Assembly: GCA_963711095.1 (NCBI GenBank)
Contig: CAVQCX010000031.1
Coordinates: 1-64,000, forward strand
Source: CAVQCX01 sp963711095
GTDB taxonomy: Bacteria > Pseudomonadota > Gammaproteobacteria > Chromatiales > Chromatiaceae
Length of the DNA stretch: 64,000 bases
Direction: 5' to 3'
The notes beneath the pieces are model-generated. The model saw only the letters and a list, made by a program, of their open reading frames with translations. It did not search any database and was not told the origin of the DNA. How positions within the stretch are numbered: position 1 is the first letter of the stretch; each line of letters begins with the position of its first letter. The translations under genes were made by a program, and so were the position numbers. Shown here piece by piece: positions 17,340 to 26,046 of this stretch.

Positions 17340-17459
17340 TTAGACGGCAGGGCGGTTGCTGTCATCCCGGTGAATAGGGTTTGGCGAGAGGATCAGCGTA
17401 CCGCCAGGCTTGAGCGGCGCGGCGGTATCGCGGATCAGGGCGACGGGGTAGCGAAGCCC
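17340..17459 (-). pseudogene. 3' scrap of a probable SAM-dependent methyltransferase gene
   Basis: The reading frame gives GLRYPVALIRDTAAPLKPGG followed by TLILSPNPIHRDD and a stop. LKPGGTLIL is the strand-4/5 pattern typical of class I methyltransferases. Only 39 codons remain and nothing upstream continues the gene. A tentative call. Confidence 0.35.
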
Positions 17460-17583
17460 GGTAAGACCATGGTATCTGCAGTGATCTAACGGGCAAAAAA
17501 GCCGCAAAGCTAGGGGCGACTATGGGTTGGAATGCCCATTTCTTGCCGAAATCCGGCAGTTCAGGGCGGGCTTCGGCCGGGAG

Positions 17584-18440
17584 CTACGCTGAGCAGTGCG
17601 CACCGCGCTGCAGCTCCGAGAGGCGGCTCATCACATTCCCCCAGGGAATTCGCTCCTGCTCCAAACGCACCCCGGGGCCCCAGCGCCCGTCGCAGAGCGC
17701 TTGGTACAGCGCCGATTCCGCCGCGTCCAATCTCGGCAGCTCCCGACCGTAGGCAGGTCTCACCTCGTGGGACCATAGCTCCCGGTGCCCCAGCAGCGTC
17801 GGCTCGTCCATCAGCAGGCTCCTGGCCTGCGGCAAATACTGGCGCAGTCGGTCCAGTATCGCCAGCCCGTGGGTATCCAGGTCACCCCAGTAGTGACAGG
17901 GCAGGGCGCCCAGCCAGGGAATCTCCCCGAAGGGCTCCACCGCATAGCCCTGGCCCATGAACGCCACCGTGCCCGGGACGTCTTCCAGGGCCAGACCGGT
18001 CTGCAGGTTCTCCACAATCAGCACGCGCTCAGAGGGCAGCTTCAGGGTGGCCAGCTCGGTGACCGGCGCCTGGATGTCGCCCAGGCCGCCGAGCCGCTGG
18101 CGCAGCCCGGGGTCCAGCACCCGCATGCGCAGCTGCACCGGCAGGCGCCGCAGACCGGTCAGGGCGTAGAGGTCGTCGCTCGCGGTCTCGCCCAGGATGG
18201 CGCCCAGCCAGTCCTTGACCACCTTCTGGCGTCCCTCCAGCCACTTGCTGTCGATGCCGGCGACCGGCAGCTGGCGGATGTACAGGTCGGAGCGCGGGTG
18301 GTCGACGAGCCAGCGCAGCAGGTCCGTGAGCTGGTCGAGCTCGCGGTCGGACCAGGCGGTGAGGACCTCGAGATGGCGGGGCAGCACGCCAGCTAGGGCC
18401 GGCCAGTCATCCAGAATGCCGAGGTAGCGTTGCCTTGCGG
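17584..18440 (-). pseudogene. jetD copy 3, N-terminally truncated
   Basis: About 267 codons closely resemble the intact jetD at 24693, from LPRHLEVLTAWSDRELDQLT to the end, including the Toprim residues (VLIVENLQTG and YWGDLDTHG). The N-terminal 120 residues (DUF3322 part) are missing. Homology stops at about 18435, immediately next to a REP-like GGGGTCAAGTCTTGCA. The C-terminal tail (LSELQRGAHCSA) differs from that of jetD. It could still be translated as a Toprim fragment, but a lone half-domain is unlikely to be active. Confidence 0.85.
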
Positions 18441-18446
18441 AGCCGC

Positions 18447-18470
18447 GGGGTCAAGTCTTGCAATCACGCA
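18447..18470. repeat. REP-like sequence at the jetD copy 3 breakpoint
   Basis: GGGGTCAAGTCTTGCAATCA lies within about 10 bp of the point where the truncated jetD copy loses homology. It resembles CGGGTCTTGCAATTAAGCA at 14381. Confidence 0.55.
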
Positions 18471-18526
18471 TCGCGGGGCGCAAGGGTCTTGTTCCGTGCC
18501 CGCGGTAAACGCTTGCGTAGATGGAC

Positions 18527-19846
18527 TCACGCCGCCTGCTCGGCAATGTCACCGCTTTCATCGAGCACGCCGCGATAAAGCTGTTTGTGGTTGACCAACA
18601 GGGTGGTGACGGTGCGCTCGGAGACTTTGAAATATTGGGCGGCGTCGTCGCGGGCCGGCTCGGAATAGTCGCCCGCCAGAAATGCTTCGAGAGCGTCATA
18701 GGGGCACAGCAGCTCGGCGGCAAAGGCGCGTTGGAGCTGTTGCCGATAGGTATGCGAGCCAGTCACGGGAATCATGGGCTCCGCGAGTCCGCTGGCGATT
18801 CTGTCACCGAGAATGCGGGCGAGGTCGAATCGTCTGCCGGTCTTGAAGTTGGACCTGAGCACGATGCGCCCGGACTCAAGGCTTGCGTCGAGACCAAAGG
18901 TCAGGGGGGCAGACTGGCTTGGTTGCAGCAATTTCGGGGAGGTGCCGCAAAGCTCGGCGAGAAGGTCGTCTGCCAGAGGCTCGGCCGCGAGGTTGTGCTG
19001 TTGTCGCAATGCCCGGGCTGCTTTGTAACCCTGGAGCCAAGGCGGCGTGTTTCCCCGCGGACCTAGGTCGAGCCCGGCGACGCCGGCCGCATCTTGGGGT
19101 CGCACCTCGCTTCCCAGCTCATGCGCCCAGGCAATGATCTGGGCAGTCGTTGCAGGCGGCAGTCCGGGGCGGTGGGCGGCGGACAGCTCGATAATGGCGT
19201 CGCGACCAAGTCGGGTGGCGTCGTCGAGTCGGCTCCGAACCTCGGCCGGGTCGCCTTCTCCCGGGTCGTAGCCGAGTGTAGCCTCCAGCTCCCGATACGC
19301 AGCCGCTTCGGGGTCGGTGCGCTCGGCCACTACCTCATCCCAGATCCGGTCGAAGTTGGTCTGAGCAATGCCATCTGCCCGCAGCTTGCCTTGAATCTGT
19401 GCCATCAGGGAATCAAGGGCCGACTCGAAGGTCGCTCTGGGGACCGCCGCCGTCCAATCGGCCGTGAAGCGGAATGCGCTGAAGCCCTGGGGATGTGTGG
19501 GCTTGGCGACCAGAAGGGTCCGCTCCCGGTCTGTATAGATGGTGATGTTCGGCCACAGGTAACCGGAGCCCACTGTGCCGAGGCAGTGGGCGAAATACCA
19601 ATCCTGAGGGGGGTTGTCCGCTCGCGACTCGCGGGTGAGGCGCCACCAGTTCCAGGCCAACCATTCCGCGAAGTGGTAGCCGGATACCAGCGGGCCGCGT
19701 CGCAGACGCTCGACGAATCCGTCCTGACCCTCGGCGAGCTGGATATCGCCAAGCGCGATCTGGAGCATACCGAAGCAGGAGCGCTCCTGCGGAGGTCCCT
19801 CGCCGAGGCGCTCCCATTCGAAGTCGATCGTCAGGTCGGAGCTCAT
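18527..19846 (-). CDS. Unknown protein with an ImmA/IrrE-like C-terminal segment
   Basis: 439 aa. I do not recognise the N-terminal two thirds, which are rich in Trp and aromatic residues (FAEWLAWNWWRLTRE, DWYFAHCLGTVGSGYLWPNI). The C-terminal part reads QQLQRAFAAELLCPYDALEA and then YFKVSERTVTTLLVNHKQLY. It resembles the end of ImmA/IrrE-family proteins (RxFAAELLMP...VS...V...L.N), but no HExxH zinc motif is present. ATG 19846 overlaps the upstream stop (ATGA) and has a GGAG box. It forms a coupled pair with the next gene between two jetD copies. Confidence 0.65.
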   Translation of the reverse strand: MSSDLTIDFEWERLGEGPPQERSCFGMLQIALGDIQLAEGQDGFVERLRRGPLVSGYHFAEWLAWNWWRLTRESRADNPPQDWYFAHCLGTVGSGYLWPNITIYTDRERTLLVAKPTHPQGFSAFRFTADWTAAVPRATFESALDSLMAQIQGKLRADGIAQTNFDRIWDEVVAERTDPEAAAYRELEATLGYDPGEGDPAEVRSRLDDATRLGRDAIIELSAAHRPGLPPATTAQIIAWAHELGSEVRPQDAAGVAGLDLGPRGNTPPWLQGYKAARALRQQHNLAAEPLADDLLAELCGTSPKLLQPSQSAPLTFGLDASLESGRIVLRSNFKTGRRFDLARILGDRIASGLAEPMIPVTGSHTYRQQLQRAFAAELLCPYDALEAFLAGDYSEPARDDAAQYFKVSERTVTTLLVNHKQLYRGVLDESGDIAEQAA

Positions 19847-20322
19847 CGCGCTCTCCAGGCCTTCATTACACATTCGCGCTGGTGTCGCTCCGTCCCTTGG
19901 TCGAGCCTGTAGCCATGGTAGCCGTCCCGGTCCCGCTTCGCTTCATACGCCTCACCTTCGTTGTCCACGGCCCACACGTATTTCGGCAAGCCATCGGCCA
20001 GGTAGGTGCTGACCATGCCTTTGCGTACACCGGTGATGAACAGTCTGGTCGCTTCTTGCTTGGGCAGAGGACGCAGATCATCACATAACGACTTGTGTGG
20101 CCGGGGATTGCTCGGGGGGTGAAAACCGTAATCGGCTGGCCGGCGTTTGTGGATGGCGCTACCGGTATAGCTCGCTGCGCCAAGCAACCGATCTTGCTGC
20201 TCTTTCGTGAAAGAGTCTGGCTCTGCAATGCGGCGCTTGGGATTGTTCGATTGACGTCCCTGCACGGTCGAGGGTCTCCGCCTTGAGTCTATCCGCCTGT
20301 GTCTACCAGCCGTTTCCGGCAT
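19843..20322 (-). CDS. Unknown protein, first gene of a coupled pair
   Basis: 159 aa, basic N-terminus. Conserved-looking blocks are HKRRPADYGFHPPSNPRPHK, SLCDDLRPLPKQEATRLFIT, GVRKGMVSTYL, YVWAVDNEGEAYEAKR and YHGYRLDQGTERHQ. The WAVD..GEAYEA and YHGY pattern recurs in my memory of small proteins encoded beside ImmA-like genes, but I cannot assign a function. No signal peptide. The start may lie further in than 20322. It is translationally coupled to the following gene. Confidence 0.6.
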   Translation of the reverse strand: MPETAGRHRRIDSRRRPSTVQGRQSNNPKRRIAEPDSFTKEQQDRLLGAASYTGSAIHKRRPADYGFHPPSNPRPHKSLCDDLRPLPKQEATRLFITGVRKGMVSTYLADGLPKYVWAVDNEGEAYEAKRDRDGYHGYRLDQGTERHQRECVMKAWRAR

Positions 20323-20381
20323 TCTAGGCCTGCTGCTCTTCGCGTCAAGGGAGGTTCAGGCTCAAGGATCGCGTGCGCGAG

Positions 20382-21556
20382 CTACGCTCCCCAATGCCCG
20401 CTGCGCGGCAGCTCCGATAGACGGTCCATCACATACCCCCAAGGTATGCGCTCTTGCTCCAGGCGGACACCAGGGCCCCAGCGACCGGTGCACAGGGTCT
20501 GATATAGCGCCGACTCCGCTGCATCCAATTTCGGCAGCTCCCGCCCGTAGGCAGGACTCAATTCGTGTGACCACAGCTCCCGGTGAGCGAGCAGCGTCTC
20601 CTCGTCCATCAGCAGGCTCCTGGCCTGGGGCAGGTATTGCCGCAGCCGGTCCAGTATCGCCACACCGTGCGTATCCAGGTCGCCCCAGTCGTAACAGGGC
20701 AGGGACCCCAGCCAGGGGATCTCTCCGAAGGGCTCCACGGCGTACCCTTGGCCCATGAAGGCCACCGTGCCCGGCAAGTCCTCCAGGGCCAGACCGGTCT
20801 GCAGGTTCTCGACAATCAGCACCTGCTCCACCGGTAGTTCGAGGGCCGCAAGCTCGGCCACCGGGGCCTGGATGTCCCCCAGGCCGCCGATCCGCTGGCG
20901 CAGGCCGGGGTCCAGTACCCGCATGCGCAGCATCACCGGCAGGCGCCGCAGGCCGGTGAGGGCGTAGAGATCGTCGGTCGAGCCCTCTCCAGCGATGGCG
21001 CCCAGCCAGTCCTTGACCACCTTCTGGCGCCCTTCCAGCCACTTGCTGTCCATGCCGGCGACCGGCAGCTGGCGGATGTAAAGATCAGAGCGGGGGTGGT
21101 CGAGGAGCCAGCGCAGCAGCTCGGTGAGCTGCTCGAGCTCCTGGTCCGGCCAGCCGGTGAGGACCTCGAGATGGCGGGGCAGGACGGCCGCGAGGGCCGG
21201 CCAGATTTCCAGAATGCCGAGGTAGCGCCGCCGGGCTCGTTGCCATTGCTCCGCCTGGCCGATCAGCGCCGCCACCGCCTCGGGGTCGGGCAGGGTCAGG
21301 GCCTCGGGCAGTCGCTGGGTGCCGAGCAGCGGCCAGCGCCGATCGGTCCAGCGCACCTCGCCGGGGCCCGGCCAGTGGGCTCAGCTCGCCTGCCAGGCGC
21401 GGACCGAGGCCAGGTGCTCCCGGGCCTGGCGCTCGCTGGGCACACCCAGGGGCAGGCTGAGCGGCCAGTCGCCGCCGCGGGCCAGCCAGTCGCGGCACTG
21501 GTTGCGGTAGCGGGTGGCGAGGCGCTCGCGCAGCGCCGCCGGATCAAGCAGGAAGG
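20382..21556 (-). pseudogene. jetD copy 2, full-length but with a nonsense codon
   Basis: The whole jetD frame is present, but TGG of the intact gene (AWQASWAHW) is TGA here (21381-21383), which stops the frame after about 58 codons. A long frame continues from an internal ATG at 21356. Toprim residues VLIVENLQTG and WGDLDTHG are kept. The first 180 bp are almost identical to jetD, whereas the 3' end differs at about one base in five and has another tail (LPRSGHWGA). Upstream it is fused directly to a jetC fragment. Confidence 0.88.
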
Positions 21557-22646
21557 CTCTAGCCGCCGAGCTGGTAGCGCAGGGCGGCCGCCAGGCAGGT
21601 GGTGGCGAGCTTCTCGCGCTGGCCGCCGGACTTGCCGGCCCCCGAGCGGTAGAGCTCCACCTCGGTGCCCTGGGCGTCCAGCTCCCGGCCGATGAACTCC
21701 ACGTGCAGGCGCACGTCAGCACCTACTCGCGCCAGCGCCGCTGGTCCGGGTCCTGGCCGCCGAGGCGCTGCACCAGGCGGCGCAGCACCAGGAAGCGCTC
21801 CTCGGCGGTTGCCCGGTCCAGCTGCCAGGCGTGGCCGAGCACCTGCTGGACCTCCTGGCGGAAGGCCCGCACGTCTTCCAGGTGGCGGTCGGCGATGGCG
21901 ATCTGCAGGTGGGTGCCGGGATTGAACTCGGCGTCGGCCAGGCCCTCGTTCACCGATTCCATGCGCGCGTAGATGTCCTTGCGGGCCTGGGACAGATGGG
22001 CGTTGAGGGCGGCCAGGTTCTCGGTGCTCTGCTCCTTGAGCATGTCGAAGAAGCGCTGCTCATGGCCGGGCAGGCCGTCGCGCTCCAGGCGCTGCAGCAG
22101 GGCGAGGAAGTCCGGCGCGGCCTCCAGAGTCGCGTCGAAGTCTGCGCCCTCCTGGGGCCACTCGCGCTTGAGCTCGGCGAAGGCGCGCTCGATGGCGCGC
22201 ACGCCCTGGGCACGCTCCTCGCGCCGGCCCTTGAGCTCATCTTGGATGGCGCGCTCGGTGCGGCGGCGGCGCTCGTCGAGGTTCTCCAGGCTGAGCGCCC
22301 CAGCGGCGGCGAAACGCGCTTCCAGCAGCGGGCGCTGCTGCGGGCTGGGGCGCACGGCGGAGGCCAGGCGCTGCTCAAGCGTCTCACGCTCCCGGGCGAG
22401 CCGCTCGAGCTCGGCGGCGAGCTGCTGGCGGTCGGCGCGCACTTGGACCAGGGCGTCCCGGGCCGAGCGGATCTCCGCGCGCTGTTGCTCGATGCGCTCG
22501 CCCAGGCGCTGCAGGGCGACGTTGCCCTGGCGCAGCTCCTGGAGCTGGCGCTCGAGGGCCTGGAGGTGATCCAGCGCCGCGGCGATGTCGATGTCCTGCC
22601 AGTCGAGCTGGATCAGGGCGATGCAGGCCTGGGCCCGGCCCTGCTG
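21557..22646 (-). pseudogene. jetC internal fragment (copy 2)
   Basis: Nearly identical to jetC nt 26327-27408 (from QQGRVQACVALVQLDWQDID to the ABC signature SGGQREK). The start, Walker A and the terminal Walker B part (LDEAFGKAD) are absent. A CAG-to-TAG change and a 1-nt deletion near 21720-21730 break the frame further. One end is joined to jetD copy 2, lacking the 450 bp that hold the jetC end and the MITE. The other end stops 10 bp from the perfect palindrome. Confidence 0.88.
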
Positions 22647-22656
22647 TGAAACGGGC

Positions 22657-22704
22657 GGGGTCAGTTCTCGCATGATAGCATGCTATCATGCGAGAACTGA
22701 CCCC
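22657..22704. repeat. Perfect 48-bp palindrome
   Basis: GGGGTCAGTTCTCGCATGAT then AGCA is followed at once by its exact reverse complement TGCTATCATGCGAGAACTGA then CCCC: 24-nt arms with no spacer and no mismatch. It begins with the GGGGTCA of the local REP family and lies at the breakpoint of the jetC fragment. Confidence 0.92.
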
Positions 22705-22793
22705 AATTTCGCGAGTCACGGGATCGGGTCTCATCTTGTAACATCTGGAGAAAATAAATCTGTCACCTTTTCTGCTCGATCACGGCCAATGAA

Positions 22794-22820
22794 GCCCTCA
22801 CCCCGCTACGGGGTGAGGGC
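22794..22820. terminator. Perfect 12-bp GC-rich hairpin
   Basis: GCCCTCACCCCG, loop CTA, CGGGGTGAGGGC. It lies 70 bp past the end of the minus-strand lipoprotein gene at 22893. There is no clear T-run on either side, so it could be a REP hairpin or a factor-aided terminator. Confidence 0.45.
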
Positions 22821-22892
22821 AGGGTTTCCTTCCCGAAAAACGGCGCGCTATACGGTTTTCACGCAGAGGCATCCCGCCGTAAAGACCCCAGA

Positions 22893-24491
22893 TCAGGGCC
22901 TCTGGAAGAATTTTGCGACACGCGTGTAATAGCCGTTGGCGTAGTCGCGCGCCAGGCTCAGCGAGCCGTCGCTGGAAAGGCTGATCAGCTTGTAACCGGA
23001 AGGGGGACTGCCGCCAGTTACATCGGGATCATTGGTGAAATACGCCGTGGCAATCATGTTACCGGCGTGGTTGATGCTCACCGTGCGGTACATCTCGCGG
23101 ATGGCGCTGCTGTCCGTCAGCCACGTACCACCGCAACCGACGTACTCGTTACTGCCGGCCGAGCTCGCCGGCGACAGCGAAGCACCGTCGAAGTCGAAGG
23201 ACTTCAGTCCGCACCAGCCGGAGCTCACGACGCGCGACCCGTTGTCTGCCACCGCAACTTCTCTGGCCTGCTGGTCGGCGTTGGTTGAGATGGCGTCGAT
23301 CTGCGCCGGCGCATCGGGGTTGGTCAGGTCATACACCCGGATATACCAGCCGCCGTGATAGTCGGCAACGTACATATCGGATCCGACGATGACATTGGTA
23401 TCGCCACCCCCGACATTGGTCGATGTCATCGTGATGGACGGTGCCGTCGTATCAACCGTAAAGACACTGTCGCCGTTGTACACATGCGCGTTGTCTGCCG
23501 ACACACCTACGCCATGCATGAACGTCATGTCTGTGGCGCTGGATGCGAGCAGGCTCAGGTCGCCCGTGGTACTGTCCACGCCCCACATATCCACGCCGTC
23601 CAGATCATCGTCCTGGTTATACAGGTAGTTGCCATCCGCTGAAAAATTCAGGTCGACCGGGGTGTTGGTGCCCGACGCGTCCATGGCCCGTGTCGCTTTC
23701 TCGAAGGTCAGCCGACCCGTAATCCAGTTGACGGCAAATCGAGAAATGAGGCCCGCGTCCCAGCAATACGGAACGCCCTGCCAGCACTCGTAGGTTGAGG
23801 TGACATAGACCCATTTCCCGCTGGGGTGCATGGCGATGCCGAAGATCGTGTAATTGGTGCCGATCATCAAGTTCACGTTGCCGCTGGTGGTGGCGGAATT
23901 GGCGGATGTGACCGTGAAGGTATCGGCACCGACCATGGTGATCTTGGCCGTCTGATCGACGGCGCTACCGCTGGTGAACCCGAGCTCCACCGTGGAATGG
24001 TTCGGTAGGTTGTGATTGGGCACGGTAATCGTGATGGTGGTACCGGACTGGGCGTATGTGCCGGCCAGCGTGGTCACGGGGTTACGGTACAACGTGCCAT
24101 TGGTAATGGTGCCGGAGGCCGTGTCCTGGACGGTAAACGTGTCATTGTCCACGTAAGTCGCCTGGTACAGCCCGCTGGTGGCCGTGCCGCCCGTGCCGGC
24201 GGAGAATTCGAGGTCGACCCACCAGCCATCGTGGATATCATGGCCGGGGATCGTCACGGTTACCGTGTTGCCGCTCCTCGTGTAGCTACCCGGTATCCCC
24301 GGGATGGTGGCGCTGCCCAGCTCCCTCGCCCCGATGGAAGACACCCTGGCAGTTTTCAGCGTGCTGCCGTCGGAGATGAACAGCAGCTCCCCGGGCGATC
24401 TGACACGGTTGCAGCCGGATAATGCCGTCGTCAGCAGCACGATTGAAAGAGGTAGCAGGAGATTCGTCAATAACTTGGCGTTTTTCTTCAT
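22893..24491 (-). CDS. Surface lipoprotein with duplicated beta modules and a propeller-like domain
   Basis: 532 aa. The signal peptide ends in a lipobox (LTTALSGC), so Cys27 is probably lipidated. Two modules of about 65-75 aa follow, each with SGxTxTxTxPxHxx, FSAGTGG or FTSGSAV and a DTFTV block. Then comes a region with propeller-like strand repeats (IAMHPSGKWVYVTSTYECW, LNFSADGNYLYNQDDD, VGVSADNAHVYNGD, SINHAGNMIATAYF) that resembles lactonase-type or YncE-type blades. Function unknown; it probably sits on the outer membrane. It lies as cargo between the two jet segments on the same strand. Confidence 0.75.
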   Translation of the reverse strand: MKKNAKLLTNLLLPLSIVLLTTALSGCNRVRSPGELLFISDGSTLKTARVSSIGARELGSATIPGIPGSYTRSGNTVTVTIPGHDIHDGWWVDLEFSAGTGGTATSGLYQATYVDNDTFTVQDTASGTITNGTLYRNPVTTLAGTYAQSGTTITITVPNHNLPNHSTVELGFTSGSAVDQTAKITMVGADTFTVTSANSATTSGNVNLMIGTNYTIFGIAMHPSGKWVYVTSTYECWQGVPYCWDAGLISRFAVNWITGRLTFEKATRAMDASGTNTPVDLNFSADGNYLYNQDDDLDGVDMWGVDSTTGDLSLLASSATDMTFMHGVGVSADNAHVYNGDSVFTVDTTAPSITMTSTNVGGGDTNVIVGSDMYVADYHGGWYIRVYDLTNPDAPAQIDAISTNADQQAREVAVADNGSRVVSSGWCGLKSFDFDGASLSPASSAGSNEYVGCGGTWLTDSSAIREMYRTVSINHAGNMIATAYFTNDPDVTGGSPPSGYKLISLSSDGSLSLARDYANGYYTRVAKFFQRP

Positions 24492-24692
24492 GATCCATTA
24501 TCCCCATCGACAGGAGCGGCGAGTGAGCCGCTTACCTTGTGATTCACCGGCGTTCCGGAAGAACCCAAAGCCCCGTACAGACAGATCCGGACGAAGTATA
24601 GGTGAAATACCGGCGCATGGAGCGAGTGATTCTGAGCTCACTTGGTTCCAAGACCCGGGTTACCTGGCGGTCCCTATGACCCCAGCGGTTCC

Positions 24693-25877
24693 TTACTCGG
24701 AGCGCTCTGGCTCCCGCAGCTGTTCGATTCTTTTCATCACATACCCCCAGGGAATGCGCTCCTGCTCCAGCCGCACCCCGGGGCCCCAACGGCCATCGCA
24801 CAGGGCCTGGTACAGCGCCGACTCCGCCGCGTCCAATCTCGGCAGCTCCCGCCCGTAGGCAGGTCTCATCTCGTGGGACCATAGCTTCCGGTGGGCCATC
24901 AGAGTCGCCTCGTCCATCAGCAGGCTGCACGCCCGCGGCAGGTACTGGCGCAGTCCGTCCAGTATGGCCAGGCCGTGGGTATCCAGGTCGCCCCAGTAGT
25001 GGCAGGGTAGGGCGCGCAGCCAGGGGATCTCGCCGAAGGGCTCCACCGCATAGCCCTGGCCCATGAACGCCACCGTGCCCGGGACGTCTTCCAGGGCCAG
25101 ACCGGTCTGCAGGTTCTCCACAATCAGCACGCGCTCGACGGGCAGCTCCAGGGCGGCCAGCGCGGCAACCGGTGCCTGGATGTCGCTCAGGCCGCCGAGC
25201 CTCTGCCGCAACCCAGGGTCCAGCACCCGCATGCGCAGCGGCACCGGCAGGCGCTTGAGGCCGGTCAGGGCGTAGAGGTCGTCGCTCGAGGTCTCACCCA
25301 GGATGGCGCCCAGCCAGTCCTTGACGACCTTCTGGCGTCCCTCCAGCCACTTGCTGTCGATGCCGGCGACCGGCAGCTGGCGGATGTACAGGCCGGAGCG
25401 CGGGTGGTCGATGAGCCAGCGCAGCAGCTCCGTGAGCTGGTCGAGCTCGCGGTCGGACCAGGCGGTGAGGACCTCGAGATGGCGGGGCAGGACGGCCGCG
25501 AGGGCCGGCCAGATTTCCAGAATGCCGAGGTAGCGCTGCCGGGCTCGTTGCCATTGCTCCGCCTGGCCAATGAACGCCGCCACCGCCCCGGGCTCGTCCA
25601 GCGTCAGAGTTTCGGGAAGACGCTGGGTCCCCAGCAGCGGCCAGCGCCGGTCGGTCCAGCGCACCTCTCCGGGGCCAGTCCAGTGGGCCCAGCTCGCCTG
25701 CCAGGCGCGCACGGACGCCAGGTGCTCCCGGGCCTGGCGCTCGCTGGGCACACCCAGGGGCAGGCTGAGCGGCCAGTCGCCGCCGCCGGCCAGCCAGTCG
25801 CGGCATTGGTTGCGGTAGCGGGTGGCGAGGCGCTCGCGCAGCGCCGCCGGATCAAGCAGGAAGGCTCTAGCCCCCAT
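24693..25877 (-). CDS. jetD: Wadjet protein JetD (DUF3322/DUF2220 Toprim nuclease)
   Basis: 394 aa, full family length. The N-terminal DUF3322 part carries RYRNQCRDWLAGGGDWPLSL; the C-terminal Toprim part has VLIVENLQTGLALE with the catalytic Glu and HYWGDLDTHGLAIL with the DxD. JetD is the DNA-cutting subunit of the anti-plasmid SMC complex. Its ATG lies exactly at the end of a 166-bp MITE-like insert, which separates it from jetC by 170 bp instead of the usual overlap. Expression from the operon may therefore be altered. Confidence 0.93.
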   Translation of the reverse strand: MGARAFLLDPAALRERLATRYRNQCRDWLAGGGDWPLSLPLGVPSERQAREHLASVRAWQASWAHWTGPGEVRWTDRRWPLLGTQRLPETLTLDEPGAVAAFIGQAEQWQRARQRYLGILEIWPALAAVLPRHLEVLTAWSDRELDQLTELLRWLIDHPRSGLYIRQLPVAGIDSKWLEGRQKVVKDWLGAILGETSSDDLYALTGLKRLPVPLRMRVLDPGLRQRLGGLSDIQAPVAALAALELPVERVLIVENLQTGLALEDVPGTVAFMGQGYAVEPFGEIPWLRALPCHYWGDLDTHGLAILDGLRQYLPRACSLLMDEATLMAHRKLWSHEMRPAYGRELPRLDAAESALYQALCDGRWGPGVRLEQERIPWGYVMKRIEQLREPERSE

Positions 25878-26041
25878 TTCTCACCACTGTTCCACTGCGG
25901 CTGCCGATCCGCTCGCCGTGGCGGGGCGTACTCGCTTCAGCCGGTTTGACGTAGTGTCGGCTACGCCGGCGCCGTCTTCCGCTCCGTGCGCCCCGCCACA
26001 GCGGCGCCTCGACGCCCTCGCTACGAACCGCGGTGAGAAAT
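25876..26041. mobile_element. MITE-like palindromic insert between jetC and jetD
   Basis: 166 bp bounded by ATTTCTCACCACTGTTC and the inverted GAACCGCGGTGAGAAAT (17-nt ends with two mismatches). Internal complementary blocks (CGTGGCGGGGCG and CGCCCCGCCACAG) extend the palindrome. It has no gene. The equivalent junction in copy 2 (21556) lacks it, though that copy also lacks the end of jetC. No target duplication is obvious. Confidence 0.7.
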
Positions 26042-26046
26042 GCGGG

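Noticed and set aside
22794..22820. A classical rho-independent terminator
   Set aside because: The hairpin is strong, but no T-run follows on either strand, so only a weak call is kept.
17584..25877. Three functional jetD paralogues
   Set aside because: Copy 3 lacks its N-terminal domain and copy 2 has a TGA at codon 58 or so; only 24693-25877 is complete.
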